A stretch of DNA of 64,000 nucleotides. Origin: CAZVNZ01 sp964628515. GTDB taxonomy: Bacteria; Bacillota; Clostridia; Christensenellales; Christensenellaceae. Of this stretch, positions 55,364 through 63,542 are shown in pieces. The notes under the pieces were generated by a model. The model saw only the letters and a program-made list of their open reading frames with translations. It was not told the DNA's origin and ran no database searches. The position numbers and the translations under genes were made by a program. The first letter of the stretch is position 1. Each line of letters begins with the position of its first letter. The stretch covers positions 1-64,000 of the forward strand of contig CAZVNZ010000001.1 in NCBI GenBank assembly GCA_964628515.1. The letters run 5' to 3'.

Positions 55364-57052
55364 ATGAGTATAATAAAACTAAAGGAAGCCAACTGCAAAA
55401 ACTGTTATAAGTGCATAAGAGAGTGTCCCGTAAAATCCATTGCTTTTAAAAACGAGCAAGCCCAAATAATAAGCGATGAGTGTATTTTGTGCGGTAATTG
55501 TTTGCATGCCTGCCCTCAACATGCAAAAGAGGTGGGCAGTAATTTAAATAAAGTAAAGGAATTTGTTGCGGCTAAAAAGAAGGTTTATGTATCTTTAGCC
55601 CCTTCTTTTCCTGTGTATTTTAAAGATGCAACCATAGAGCAAATGTCTTTTGCACTTAAAAAATTGGGGTTTACCCAAATAGAAGAAACGGCAATAGGTG
55701 CGGCAAAGGTAAGCAGACAGTACGACATACTGATAAAAGAGCATAAACTGCGTAACATTATAACTACCGCCTGCCCAAGCACCGTGCTTTTAATAGAAAA
55801 GTATTTCCCAAGCCTTGTAGAATACTTAGCCCCCGTTGCCTCCCCTATGATTGCCCATGCCCGTGCCATGAAGGAAGTGTACAACACCCGTATTAAGGTG
55901 GTGTTTATAGGGCCTTGCATTGCAAAAAAGCACGAGGTGGAGGATATAACCAACGAAGGTATGGTGTACGAAGCCCTAACCTTTGAGGAGTTAGAGCAAT
56001 GGTTTAGGGAGGAAAACATCACCCTTGAAGAAGGGGACGACAAAAGCAAGGGGGTAATATCCCGTGTGGCACGGTTTTACCCTGTACCGGGGGGTATTAT
56101 AAAAACAATACCCAAGGAGTCAAGAAAGCTATATAAATGCGTTGCTATAGACGGTATAGAGCGGTGCATCTCCGTGTTAAAACAAATGGAAAAAGAGGAA
56201 GTAAACGGCTATTTTATAGAGATGAACGCTTGCGAGGGTGCGTGTATAAGCGGGCCTTCCTTAAAGGATGCGTGCTTTTTAAACGGCAGAGACTCCCTAA
56301 TTTTAAGCGCAAACTCCAAGGTGGACGGCTCTCATTATGTTTCCGACGAGTTTGAGCCAAACATTCGCAAAACTTACATAGATAAAAGCGCCAAAAACTT
56401 ACAGCCCACAGAAGAAGAAATTAGGGCAATACTTAAAAACATTGGCAAATACACAAAAGAGGACGAGCTTAATTGCGGTGGTTGCGGTTACAACACCTGT
56501 AAAGATAAAGCGGTAGCCGTATTTAACGGCAAAGCGGAGGCGGAAATGTGCTTGCCTTTTGTGCGTCAAAAAGCGGAGTCTATGTCTAACCTAATTATAA
56601 GCAGTTCTCCAAACGCTATAATTGCCCTAAATAAAGAGCTTATTATTACAGAGGTTAATCCTTCCGTATGCGAGCTTTTAAAGAGGGGCGAAAATCAGCT
56701 AATAGGCGAGCGTATAGAAAAAGTTTTAATGAGCGATATGTACTACAAAGAAGAGGGAGACGGCGACATTAAAAAGGGGCAGGTGGAGTACCCCGAGTAC
56801 AACATTACCGTAGAACAAACGGTGGTGTTTGCAAGAGACAGCATAATACTTATTATTAAAGATATTACAAAAGAAGCGGAACAGTTTTTAAAAAATGCAC
56901 AGCTACGAAGCGAGGCAATAGCGGTTACGGATAAGGTTATTGCAAAGCAAATGCGTGTGGCACAGGAAATTGCAAGTCTGCTTGGAGAAACCACTGCAGA
57001 AACAAAGGTTGCCCTAACACGCCTACGAAACACTTTAAAAGGTGAAAAATGA
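55364..57052 (+). CDS. Sensory [FeFe] hydrogenase with PAS domain (HydS-like)
   Basis: A protein of 562 residues. Two ferredoxin [4Fe-4S] sites (Cys11/14/17/21 and Cys40/43/46/50), then an H-cluster domain with ligands Cys137 (TTACPST), Cys185 (IGPCIAKK), Cys290 and Cys294 (NACEGACISG). A further four-Cys motif follows (CGGCGYNTC and Cys396), then a PAS domain (about 405-525). The proton-transfer Cys of catalytic enzymes (TSCCP) is Ala136, as in slow, sensory group C enzymes, which report H2 rather than consume it. The phosphatase starts on a 4-base overlap. Confidence 0.92.
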   Translation: MSIIKLKEANCKNCYKCIRECPVKSIAFKNEQAQIISDECILCGNCLHACPQHAKEVGSNLNKVKEFVAAKKKVYVSLAPSFPVYFKDATIEQMSFALKKLGFTQIEETAIGAAKVSRQYDILIKEHKLRNIITTACPSTVLLIEKYFPSLVEYLAPVASPMIAHARAMKEVYNTRIKVVFIGPCIAKKHEVEDITNEGMVYEALTFEELEQWFREENITLEEGDDKSKGVISRVARFYPVPGGIIKTIPKESRKLYKCVAIDGIERCISVLKQMEKEEVNGYFIEMNACEGACISGPSLKDACFLNGRDSLILSANSKVDGSHYVSDEFEPNIRKTYIDKSAKNLQPTEEEIRAILKNIGKYTKEDELNCGGCGYNTCKDKAVAVFNGKAEAEMCLPFVRQKAESMSNLIISSSPNAIIALNKELIITEVNPSVCELLKRGENQLIGERIEKVLMSDMYYKEEGDGDIKKGQVEYPEYNITVEQTVVFARDSIILIIKDITKEAEQFLKNAQLRSEAIAVTDKVIAKQMRVAQEIASLLGETTAETKVALTRLRNTLKGEK

Positions 57053-58218
57053 AGTATTTTATAGACAGCGCCTACGAAAGCCTCTTTAAAAAAGGGGAAC
57101 AACTTTGCGGAGACAAAGTAGAAATTATCCGCAACGAAAACGAGGATATAATTGTGCTTGCAGACGGGCTGGGGAGTGGGGTTAAAGCCAATATTTTAGC
57201 CACTCTTACAAGCAAGATTATTGCAACCATGCTATGCGAGGGCGCCTCTTTGGACGAATGTATTAAAACCATTGCAAGCACTCTGCCCGTATGTAAGGTG
57301 CGTGGGCTTTCCTACTGCACTTTTAGCATATTGCGTATAAACAACGAGGGGTTTGCGGAGCTGGTGCAGTTTGATAATCCCGATTCGGTGGTGCTTAAAA
57401 ACGGCAAGTGCGTGGAGTTTAACAAAAGCTACCGCAATATTTGCGATAAAGATATTTTTGAAGCCACCTTTGAAGTGCACGAGGGAGACTTTATACTGCT
57501 GTTTTCCGACGGCGTAATCCATGCCGGAGTGGGAAATTTACTAAACCTTGGCTGGCAGAGAGAAAATGTGGTAAAATATATAGAACAGATATACAAAAAG
57601 GATATTTCCTCTTTGGGAATGTGCAGACAAATTCTTGCGGCTTGCGATAATTTGTATGGCGGTGAGCCGGGGGACGACACCACAGTAGCGGTAATAAATG
57701 TAAGAAAGCCTATGCCCGTACGTGTAATGGTTGGGCCTCCCGTAAATAAAGAGGACGACGAGCTTGTGGTAAACCGTCTGCTAAACAGCACGGGCAAAAA
57801 AATAGTTTGCGGTGGCACAACCTCTAAAATTGTGTCTAAAGTAACGGGCAACGAGGTTAAGATAGACTTAAAATACTACAACCCGGCAATACCCCCCACA
57901 GGCAAAATAAAAGGGATAGACCTTGTAACGGAGGGGGTTATTACATTAGGTAAAACGCTGGATATTATAAATAAATTCAGCTCTAACGATACTATTTCAA
58001 GTAGTCTTAAATTGGACAAAAAGGATGGGGCAAGTATGCTTGCACACATTTTTTTGGAGGAAAGCACGGAGGTTGTGTTTATGATAGGGCGGTCTATGAA
58101 TCCTGCCCACCAAAACCCAAACCTGCCCCTGTCTTTAAGCCTAAAACTAAGATTGGTGGAAGAAATCAGCAATACACTAAGAAAATTTGGGAAAAATGTG
58201 GAAATAGAATACTACTGA
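57049..58218 (+). CDS. SpoIIE-family PP2C-type phosphatase
   Basis: A protein of 389 residues. The N-terminal 220 form a SpoIIE/PP2C domain with metal-binding ADGLGSGVKAN, LFSDGVIHAG and GEPGDDTTVAV. The C-terminal 170 residues are unlike known domains I recall (KIVCGGTTSKIVSKVTG, LKYYNPAIPPTGK) and may bind a partner. With the sensory hydrogenase it matches known group C hydrogenase loci in which hydrogen sensing is coupled to a Ser/Thr phosphatase. The phosphoprotein target, perhaps an anti-anti-sigma factor, is not in the window. Confidence 0.91.
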   Translation: MKYFIDSAYESLFKKGEQLCGDKVEIIRNENEDIIVLADGLGSGVKANILATLTSKIIATMLCEGASLDECIKTIASTLPVCKVRGLSYCTFSILRINNEGFAELVQFDNPDSVVLKNGKCVEFNKSYRNICDKDIFEATFEVHEGDFILLFSDGVIHAGVGNLLNLGWQRENVVKYIEQIYKKDISSLGMCRQILAACDNLYGGEPGDDTTVAVINVRKPMPVRVMVGPPVNKEDDELVVNRLLNSTGKKIVCGGTTSKIVSKVTGNEVKIDLKYYNPAIPPTGKIKGIDLVTEGVITLGKTLDIINKFSSNDTISSSLKLDKKDGASMLAHIFLEESTEVVFMIGRSMNPAHQNPNLPLSLSLKLRLVEEISNTLRKFGKNVEIEYY

Positions 58219-58229
58219 GAAGGGACAGC

Positions 58230-59576
58230 ATGATACTAACATTAAGCCTAAAACTGCACAACCCATCTAAAGCAAAAATGCAGTTTTTTGACGACGCCAT
58301 AGCTAAATATGCAAGTGGGTTAAATCTGCTTTTAAGTAAAGCGGATTTTGATATGCCCAAAAGCAAAAAAGAGCAATGGGACAGTATTTACACCTATTTA
58401 AAAGCAAACTTTAAGCATTGCCCCAAACCCTTCAGAGACGCTTTGCAAAAGGATTTTACCGCAATAGTAATGAAAAACTTTGCAAAGGGGCAAAAAAACG
58501 CACCCATAAAATGCAAGTATGTGTTTTTTTGCAGATACTCGGGTACACGGGATTACGCTTTGTTTTTTGACACCAACACCAACAGATACTACGTAAAAAT
58601 GCAGCTACTATCCACAGAGCAACAGGCGCTTAGCCCTCATGCAAATAAAAACACCTTACAAATGGTGGGAGGGGATTTTGTATTAGACAACAAACACCCA
58701 CGCTATATTTTAGCCCCCTTAAGTTTTGGCAAAAGACAACAAGAAATTTTAGAGCTTGCCAAACAGGGCAAGGTTAAGCTAAAAACCGCACGACTAATAA
58801 AAAAAGGCAAGGATTACTTTTTTAATATTGCCGTAGATTTAAAGGAAGAGCCCTTGGTTGCTTGTACCACCTATTTAAGCATAACACGTACTTTAAAGCA
58901 TTATTTTCATTACACTCTAACAAGTTTAAAGGGGGATGTTATTAAAAAAGGGTTTGTAGATAAAGTATCGGAAAACCGTGAGGAAAACCTGCATATTATA
59001 GCAAATACCTTTGTGGATATGGCGGTTTTGCACAAAAGCAACTTTGTGCTTGAGCGTCTTGCAATGCGTAACGACAGCGTGTCTTTAAACAACATTACCC
59101 CCGCTTTGAGCATAAAGGAATACCTGCGGTTTGGGGAAATACTTAAATATAAAGCTAAACTCAAGGGGTTAGCCCCACCCATAATGCTAACACCCACACG
59201 CCTTTTTATAACCTGCCCAAAATGCGCAAAAGCCACAAGAAACAACCGTATGACAGACGATATTTTCCTATGTACCGGTTGCGGTTATGCGGTAAAAACA
59301 GAAGAAATAGGTAGTATTAACCTTATTAACAAACTGATAAAATACAGCAAGGACGGTATTTGCGTGGAAAAGCGGAAGGTACACAACGGATATGTGTATG
59401 TAAACAGGGTATACAAAATTGCCTGGATATGTAAAAACGACCAAGATTTCTACAACCGTTTGGAAGGCCTAAAACAGGCAAAAGAGTACGACAAAGTACA
59501 TGCACCCTTGCGAAAAAAATTAGAAGGTATAGAAAATATGGGAGAAATAGAGCTAAATACTTTCCAATTTAGTTAA
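58230..59576 (+). CDS. TnpB-like protein with disrupted RuvC active site (possible TldR-type regulator)
   Basis: A protein of 448 residues of the IS200/IS605 TnpB (Cas12-related) family. The N-terminal half matches the TnpB wedge/REC region (KTARLIKKGKDYFFNIAVD at 185-203). RuvC-I should give a catalytic Asp, but is YLSITR, with Ser217. RuvC-II keeps Glu275 (FVLERL). The zinc ribbon is intact (Cys329, 332, 348, 351: CPKC, CTGC). RuvC-III has Glu358 in EEIGSINLI where Asp is expected. About 75 residues follow, more than usual. Likely nuclease-dead. It starts 11 bases after the phosphatase stop and has no TnpA partner. Confidence 0.82.
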   Translation: MILTLSLKLHNPSKAKMQFFDDAIAKYASGLNLLLSKADFDMPKSKKEQWDSIYTYLKANFKHCPKPFRDALQKDFTAIVMKNFAKGQKNAPIKCKYVFFCRYSGTRDYALFFDTNTNRYYVKMQLLSTEQQALSPHANKNTLQMVGGDFVLDNKHPRYILAPLSFGKRQQEILELAKQGKVKLKTARLIKKGKDYFFNIAVDLKEEPLVACTTYLSITRTLKHYFHYTLTSLKGDVIKKGFVDKVSENREENLHIIANTFVDMAVLHKSNFVLERLAMRNDSVSLNNITPALSIKEYLRFGEILKYKAKLKGLAPPIMLTPTRLFITCPKCAKATRNNRMTDDIFLCTGCGYAVKTEEIGSINLINKLIKYSKDGICVEKRKVHNGYVYVNRVYKIAWICKNDQDFYNRLEGLKQAKEYDKVHAPLRKKLEGIENMGEIELNTFQFS

Positions 59577-59591
59577 AAATAAATATAATTT

Positions 59592-59663
59592 GCACGATTA
59601 GCCGACGTGCGTTATGTGCATAGCACAAATCAATTTATTTGATTAAATATCGGCTATTTTTTT
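59592..59663 (+). ncRNA. Structured 3' region of the TnpB-like gene: terminator or guide-RNA candidate
   Basis: Directly after the stop codon. Outer stem TAGCCGA (59599-59605) pairs with TCGGCTA (59650-59656), followed by TTTTTTT. Inside are hairpins TGTGC-ATA-GCACA (59615-59627) and AATCAA-TTTAT-TTGATT (59628-59644), forming a three-way junction. An alternative hairpin is GCACG/CGTGC (59592-59596, 59606-59610). TnpB omega-RNAs overlap and extend past the 3' end of their gene, so the position fits, but a plain intrinsic terminator explains the outer stem too. Confidence 0.5.
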
Positions 59664-59759
59664 ATGTAAAAAAGTTTATATATATTGTATAATGGTTATT
59701 GTTATATAGATAAATATAGCAACTAAATTTACACTCTACAAACCTACAGGTATATAATT

Positions 59760-61913
59760 ATGACAGAAACAACAATTAAAATTTCAGGTATGACATGCGC
59801 CTCTTGCAGTGCTTCTAACGAGCGTGTGCTAAATAAATTAGAGGGTGTTACACAAGCAAGCGTTAATCTTGCCACTCAAAAGGCCACCCTAACATACGAC
59901 GAAAGCATAATAACGGAGGACATAATAAAAAAAGCGGTGGTTGCAAACGGCTACAAGATAGTAGACGAGGAAAGTATAGAGCAGGATATAATCACCAAAG
60001 AAAAAGAGGTGCGCAACCAAAAAATTAAACTGATAGGCGCAGCAATATTTACAATTCCTCTATTTATTATTTCTATGTTTTTTATGGATTATGCCCATGA
60101 TACCGCCATAATTCAGCTAATATTAGCAATACCCGTTATGGCATTTGGCTATAACTTTTATGTAAACGGCTTTAAGCATTTGTTTAAGCTTTCGCCCAAT
60201 ATGGACAGCCTTGTGGCAATAGGTACATCCGCCGCCTTTATTTACAGCGTATACGCCTTAGCGGTGGGTATGCATCATTACTATTTTGAAAGCACGGCGG
60301 TAATAATAACACTTGTTATGTTGGGAAAATACTTAGAGGTTAAAAACAAAGGCAAAACCAATGAGGCTATAAAAAAACTAATGAATCTTGCGCCCAAAAC
60401 GGCAACGGTGGAAAAAGACGGGGTAGAGGAAGAAATAGACGTTTCTCAAGTAAAAACGGGAGATGTGGTAATAATAAAAGCAGGTGCATCTCTACCTGTG
60501 GACGGCGAGGTTATTTTAGGGGACGGAGCGGTGGACGAAAGTATGCTAACTGGGGAGAGTTTGCCCGTAGATAAAAGTATTGGCTCTGCCGTGTATGCGG
60601 CAACCATAAACAAAAACGGCTATTTTAAATACAAGGCAACGCAGGTGGGTACAAACACCGCATTAGCTCAAATAATACGGTTAGTGGAGGAGGCGGCAGG
60701 CTCAAAAGCGCCTATTGCAAAATTAGCGGACAGGATTTCTCTGATTTTTGTGCCTGTTGTAATTGCTATTGCCGTAATATCCGGGCTTATTTGGTGGCTG
60801 AGCGGTCAAACCGCAGAGTTTGCCCTAACAATATTTATTGCGGTGCTTGTAATTGCGTGCCCCTGTGCATTGGGGCTAGCCACCCCCACCGCCATAATAG
60901 TGGGCACAGGCAAGGGGGCAGGGCTTGGCATACTGTTTAAAAACGCGACCGCCTTAGAGCAGGCAGGCAAAACCACCACGGTAGTGTTTGACAAAACGGG
61001 CACAATAACCAAAGGCAAACCTCAAGTTACAGACATTATTTCCCATAATTTTGATGATGATGCCCTACTTACCTACGTTGCGTCCGCAGAAAAACTTTCC
61101 TCTCACCCTTTAGGTGATGCAATAGTTAAGGAGGCGGAAAACCGCAATTTGCCCTTACTTGAGGCTACGGATTTTATAAACTCCACAGGTTTTGGCATAA
61201 GTTGCACGGTGGAGGGCAAAAGTGTAAAAATCGGCAACAGCAGTTTTGTTAAAGTGCCTACGGCAACAGAGGGGGAGGAGCTTGCAAATATGGGTAAAAC
61301 CCCCATGTTTGTAGAAATTGACGGTAGTTACGCAGGTATAATAGGTGTGGCGGACGTAATTTGGGAAAGCACCCCAAAAGCCATTGCCATGCTAAACAAG
61401 GCAGGAATACAAACAATAATGCTAACGGGAGACAACGAGAAAACCGCACAAGCCATAGCCAAGCAAGCAGGCATAAGCAAGGTTTTTGCACAGGTGTTGC
61501 CTTCGGATAAAGCATCTAAAATAAAAGAACTGCAAGAGCAGGGCAAAGTTGTTGCCATGGTGGGGGATGGCATAAACGATGCCCCGGCACTAACAATGGC
61601 GGATGTGGGTATTGCGGTGTCTAACGGTACGGATATTGCCATAGAAAGTGCGGATATTGTACTGGTTAAAAACGAGCTTACAGATGTGGCAACCGCCGTG
61701 GCTTTAAGTAAAGCAACCATAAAAAACATTAAGCAAAACCTGTTTTTTGCTTTTTGCTATAACATTGTGGGCATACCCATTGCGGCAGGACTACTGTACG
61801 CCTTTGGCGGACCTTTGCTAAACCCCATGATTGCCGCCGCCGCCATGAGTTTATCCTCCGTTAGCGTGGTTGCAAACGCACTTAGGCTTAAAACCTTTAA
61901 GGCGGAACAATAA
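59760..61913 (+). CDS. copA: Copper-exporting P1B-type ATPase
   Basis: A protein of 717 residues. One N-terminal heavy-metal domain (GMTCASC, Cys-x-x-Cys), eight membrane helices, the CPC transport motif in VIACPCALGLATPT, the phosphorylation site VFDKTGTIT, an HP motif (SSHPLGDA) and GDGINDAP. This set is specific to Cu+ pumps. A usual CopA in Bacillota has one or two HMA domains. AGGTATATAATT lies before the ATG. No copper repressor or chaperone gene adjoins it. Confidence 0.95.
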   Translation: MTETTIKISGMTCASCSASNERVLNKLEGVTQASVNLATQKATLTYDESIITEDIIKKAVVANGYKIVDEESIEQDIITKEKEVRNQKIKLIGAAIFTIPLFIISMFFMDYAHDTAIIQLILAIPVMAFGYNFYVNGFKHLFKLSPNMDSLVAIGTSAAFIYSVYALAVGMHHYYFESTAVIITLVMLGKYLEVKNKGKTNEAIKKLMNLAPKTATVEKDGVEEEIDVSQVKTGDVVIIKAGASLPVDGEVILGDGAVDESMLTGESLPVDKSIGSAVYAATINKNGYFKYKATQVGTNTALAQIIRLVEEAAGSKAPIAKLADRISLIFVPVVIAIAVISGLIWWLSGQTAEFALTIFIAVLVIACPCALGLATPTAIIVGTGKGAGLGILFKNATALEQAGKTTTVVFDKTGTITKGKPQVTDIISHNFDDDALLTYVASAEKLSSHPLGDAIVKEAENRNLPLLEATDFINSTGFGISCTVEGKSVKIGNSSFVKVPTATEGEELANMGKTPMFVEIDGSYAGIIGVADVIWESTPKAIAMLNKAGIQTIMLTGDNEKTAQAIAKQAGISKVFAQVLPSDKASKIKELQEQGKVVAMVGDGINDAPALTMADVGIAVSNGTDIAIESADIVLVKNELTDVATAVALSKATIKNIKQNLFFAFCYNIVGIPIAAGLLYAFGGPLLNPMIAAAAMSLSSVSVVANALRLKTFKAEQ

Positions 61914-61935
61914 TAAATGAAAGGGATTATTATTT

Positions 61936-62451
61936 ATGAAGAAAATTACTTTAGCATTAACAGCAACTTTAATGCTTGTTTTGATGTTAGGTGTGTTTAA
62001 CGGCTGCACCAACCAAACCGCACCCACCAAACAAGCTACACAAGCACCTACGGCTACTGTTACCCCATCATCATCACAAGTAAAAACAGCGCAGGGCGAG
62101 GGTATAACCTCTTCATCACCATCACCAAAGGGATACAAAAAAATTTCCGCCAAAGAAGCTAAGGAAATGATTGACACAAACCCTAATATAATAATACTTG
62201 ATGTACGCTCCGAGGAGGAATATAATGAAGTAAGAATACCCGACAGCTTGCTTATTCCCGATTACGATTTAAAGGAGCAAGCACCACAGTTGCTTGCGGA
62301 CAAAGACGCTACCATACTCGTGTATTGCAGAACGGGCAGAAGGAGCGCTCAATCCGCAAAAACCTTGATGGAGCTGGGGTACACCAATGTTTACGACATA
62401 GGCGGAATAGTGGACTGGGAATACGAAACAGAGCCTAAACAAATAAATTAA
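61936..62451 (+). CDS. Rhodanese-domain lipoprotein
   Basis: A protein of 171 residues. Lipoprotein signal with VFNGC, a Thr/Ala/Pro/Ser-rich linker (about 25-65), and one rhodanese domain with LDVRSEEEYNEVRIP and the active-site loop VYCRTGRRSAQSA (Cys catalytic). Extracytoplasmic sulfurtransferase or redox-sulfur carrier. It starts 22 bases after copA and is probably cotranscribed; a role in metal or sulfur stress on the outer face of the membrane is possible. Confidence 0.9.
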   Translation: MKKITLALTATLMLVLMLGVFNGCTNQTAPTKQATQAPTATVTPSSSQVKTAQGEGITSSSPSPKGYKKISAKEAKEMIDTNPNIIILDVRSEEEYNEVRIPDSLLIPDYDLKEQAPQLLADKDATILVYCRTGRRSAQSAKTLMELGYTNVYDIGGIVDWEYETEPKQIN

Positions 62452-62465
62452 GAGAGGTTAATTTT

Positions 62466-63488
62466 ATGATACGAGATTATGTGGGAAATATTTCCCAATG
62501 CGCAGGAATTACGGACACCACGGTAAACGGTGGCAAGGCAAAGGGGCTTAGACTTTTGGAGTTGTACAATGCACAAGGTTTAAGGGCTACGGTGATGCCG
62601 GATAAGTGCTTGGATTTACTTAATTTTAGCTACAAGGGTGTAAATTTCGCTTTTATAAACAAAAACGGTGCCACAAGCCCGGTTAAGTATAATTTTAATA
62701 AGGATGAATTTGCAAGCAGTTGGTCGGCAGGTATGCTTACCACTTGCGGACTGTCTAACATCGGCACGCCTTGCGAAGATGAGGGAGAATACCATTCTTT
62801 ACACGGCAAAATACATTTTCAAGGTGCGGATAATTTATGTGTAAGCGCAGACTTTGTTAAGGACGATTATCTAATGGAAATTAGCGGTAAAATGGGGGAG
62901 ACGGAGCTTTTTGGCAGAAACTTTTCCCTTAAGCGTAATATTTCTTTAAGCCTTTATTCTAAAGAGCTAACCATAAAAGATGTTGTTAGCAACCACGACA
63001 CCAAACCCCGTAAATTTGCGGTTATGTACCACTCTAACTTTGGGTATCCCCTTTTAGACGAGGGTACACGAGTGGTAAAACCGAAGGGAGAGATAAAACC
63101 TCGAGCAAAAGAATTTGAAAGCGCCATGAAAGACTGGGCAATCATACAACCGCCCAAAGACGAAGTGGGAGAGGTTGTGTTTTTCCACGAGAATAAATGC
63201 GACACCAACGGCTTTGCCTATGTGGGTGTAATAAACGATAAATTAGGGCTTGGCTGCTATGTAAAATACAGCTATAAAACCCTCCCCGTACTTGCCCAAT
63301 GGAAGAGTATGAAAACTCAAGACTACGCCCTTGGCATAGAGCCTGCCAACGCATATTTGGGGGGTGTGGCAAATGAGGAATACAAAGTGTTGCAAAAAGG
63401 AGAGAGTGCGCAGTACACCGTGGTGTACGGTGTGCTTGACGGCAAAGAGGAAATCGCCGAGTTTGAGCGTATGCTTAAAACAATTTAA
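62466..63488 (+). CDS. Aldose 1-epimerase family protein (DUF4432-like)
   Basis: A protein of 340 residues with galactose-mutarotase-like fold features: RATVMPDKCLDLLNFSYKG (the MPD-CLDI pattern of DUF4432), GMLTTCGLSNIG, SLHGKIHF, YHSNFGYPLLDEG and GIEPANAYLGG. The His in SLHGK and YHSNFG fit the epimerase catalytic positions. Sugar substrate unknown. AGAGAGG lies upstream; it is likely in one operon with the following oxidoreductase. Confidence 0.84.
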   Translation: MIRDYVGNISQCAGITDTTVNGGKAKGLRLLELYNAQGLRATVMPDKCLDLLNFSYKGVNFAFINKNGATSPVKYNFNKDEFASSWSAGMLTTCGLSNIGTPCEDEGEYHSLHGKIHFQGADNLCVSADFVKDDYLMEISGKMGETELFGRNFSLKRNISLSLYSKELTIKDVVSNHDTKPRKFAVMYHSNFGYPLLDEGTRVVKPKGEIKPRAKEFESAMKDWAIIQPPKDEVGEVVFFHENKCDTNGFAYVGVINDKLGLGCYVKYSYKTLPVLAQWKSMKTQDYALGIEPANAYLGGVANEEYKVLQKGESAQYTVVYGVLDGKEEIAEFERMLKTI

Positions 63489-63542
63489 TTTTTTATGTTG
63501 ATGATGATGTAAAAGCTACTTTAGGAAAGGAAAAAATCTAAA

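Noticed and set aside
58100..59760. Complete IS200/IS605 element
   Set aside because: No TnpA gene and no recognisable left or right end; the gene is joined to the upstream operon by an 11-base gap.
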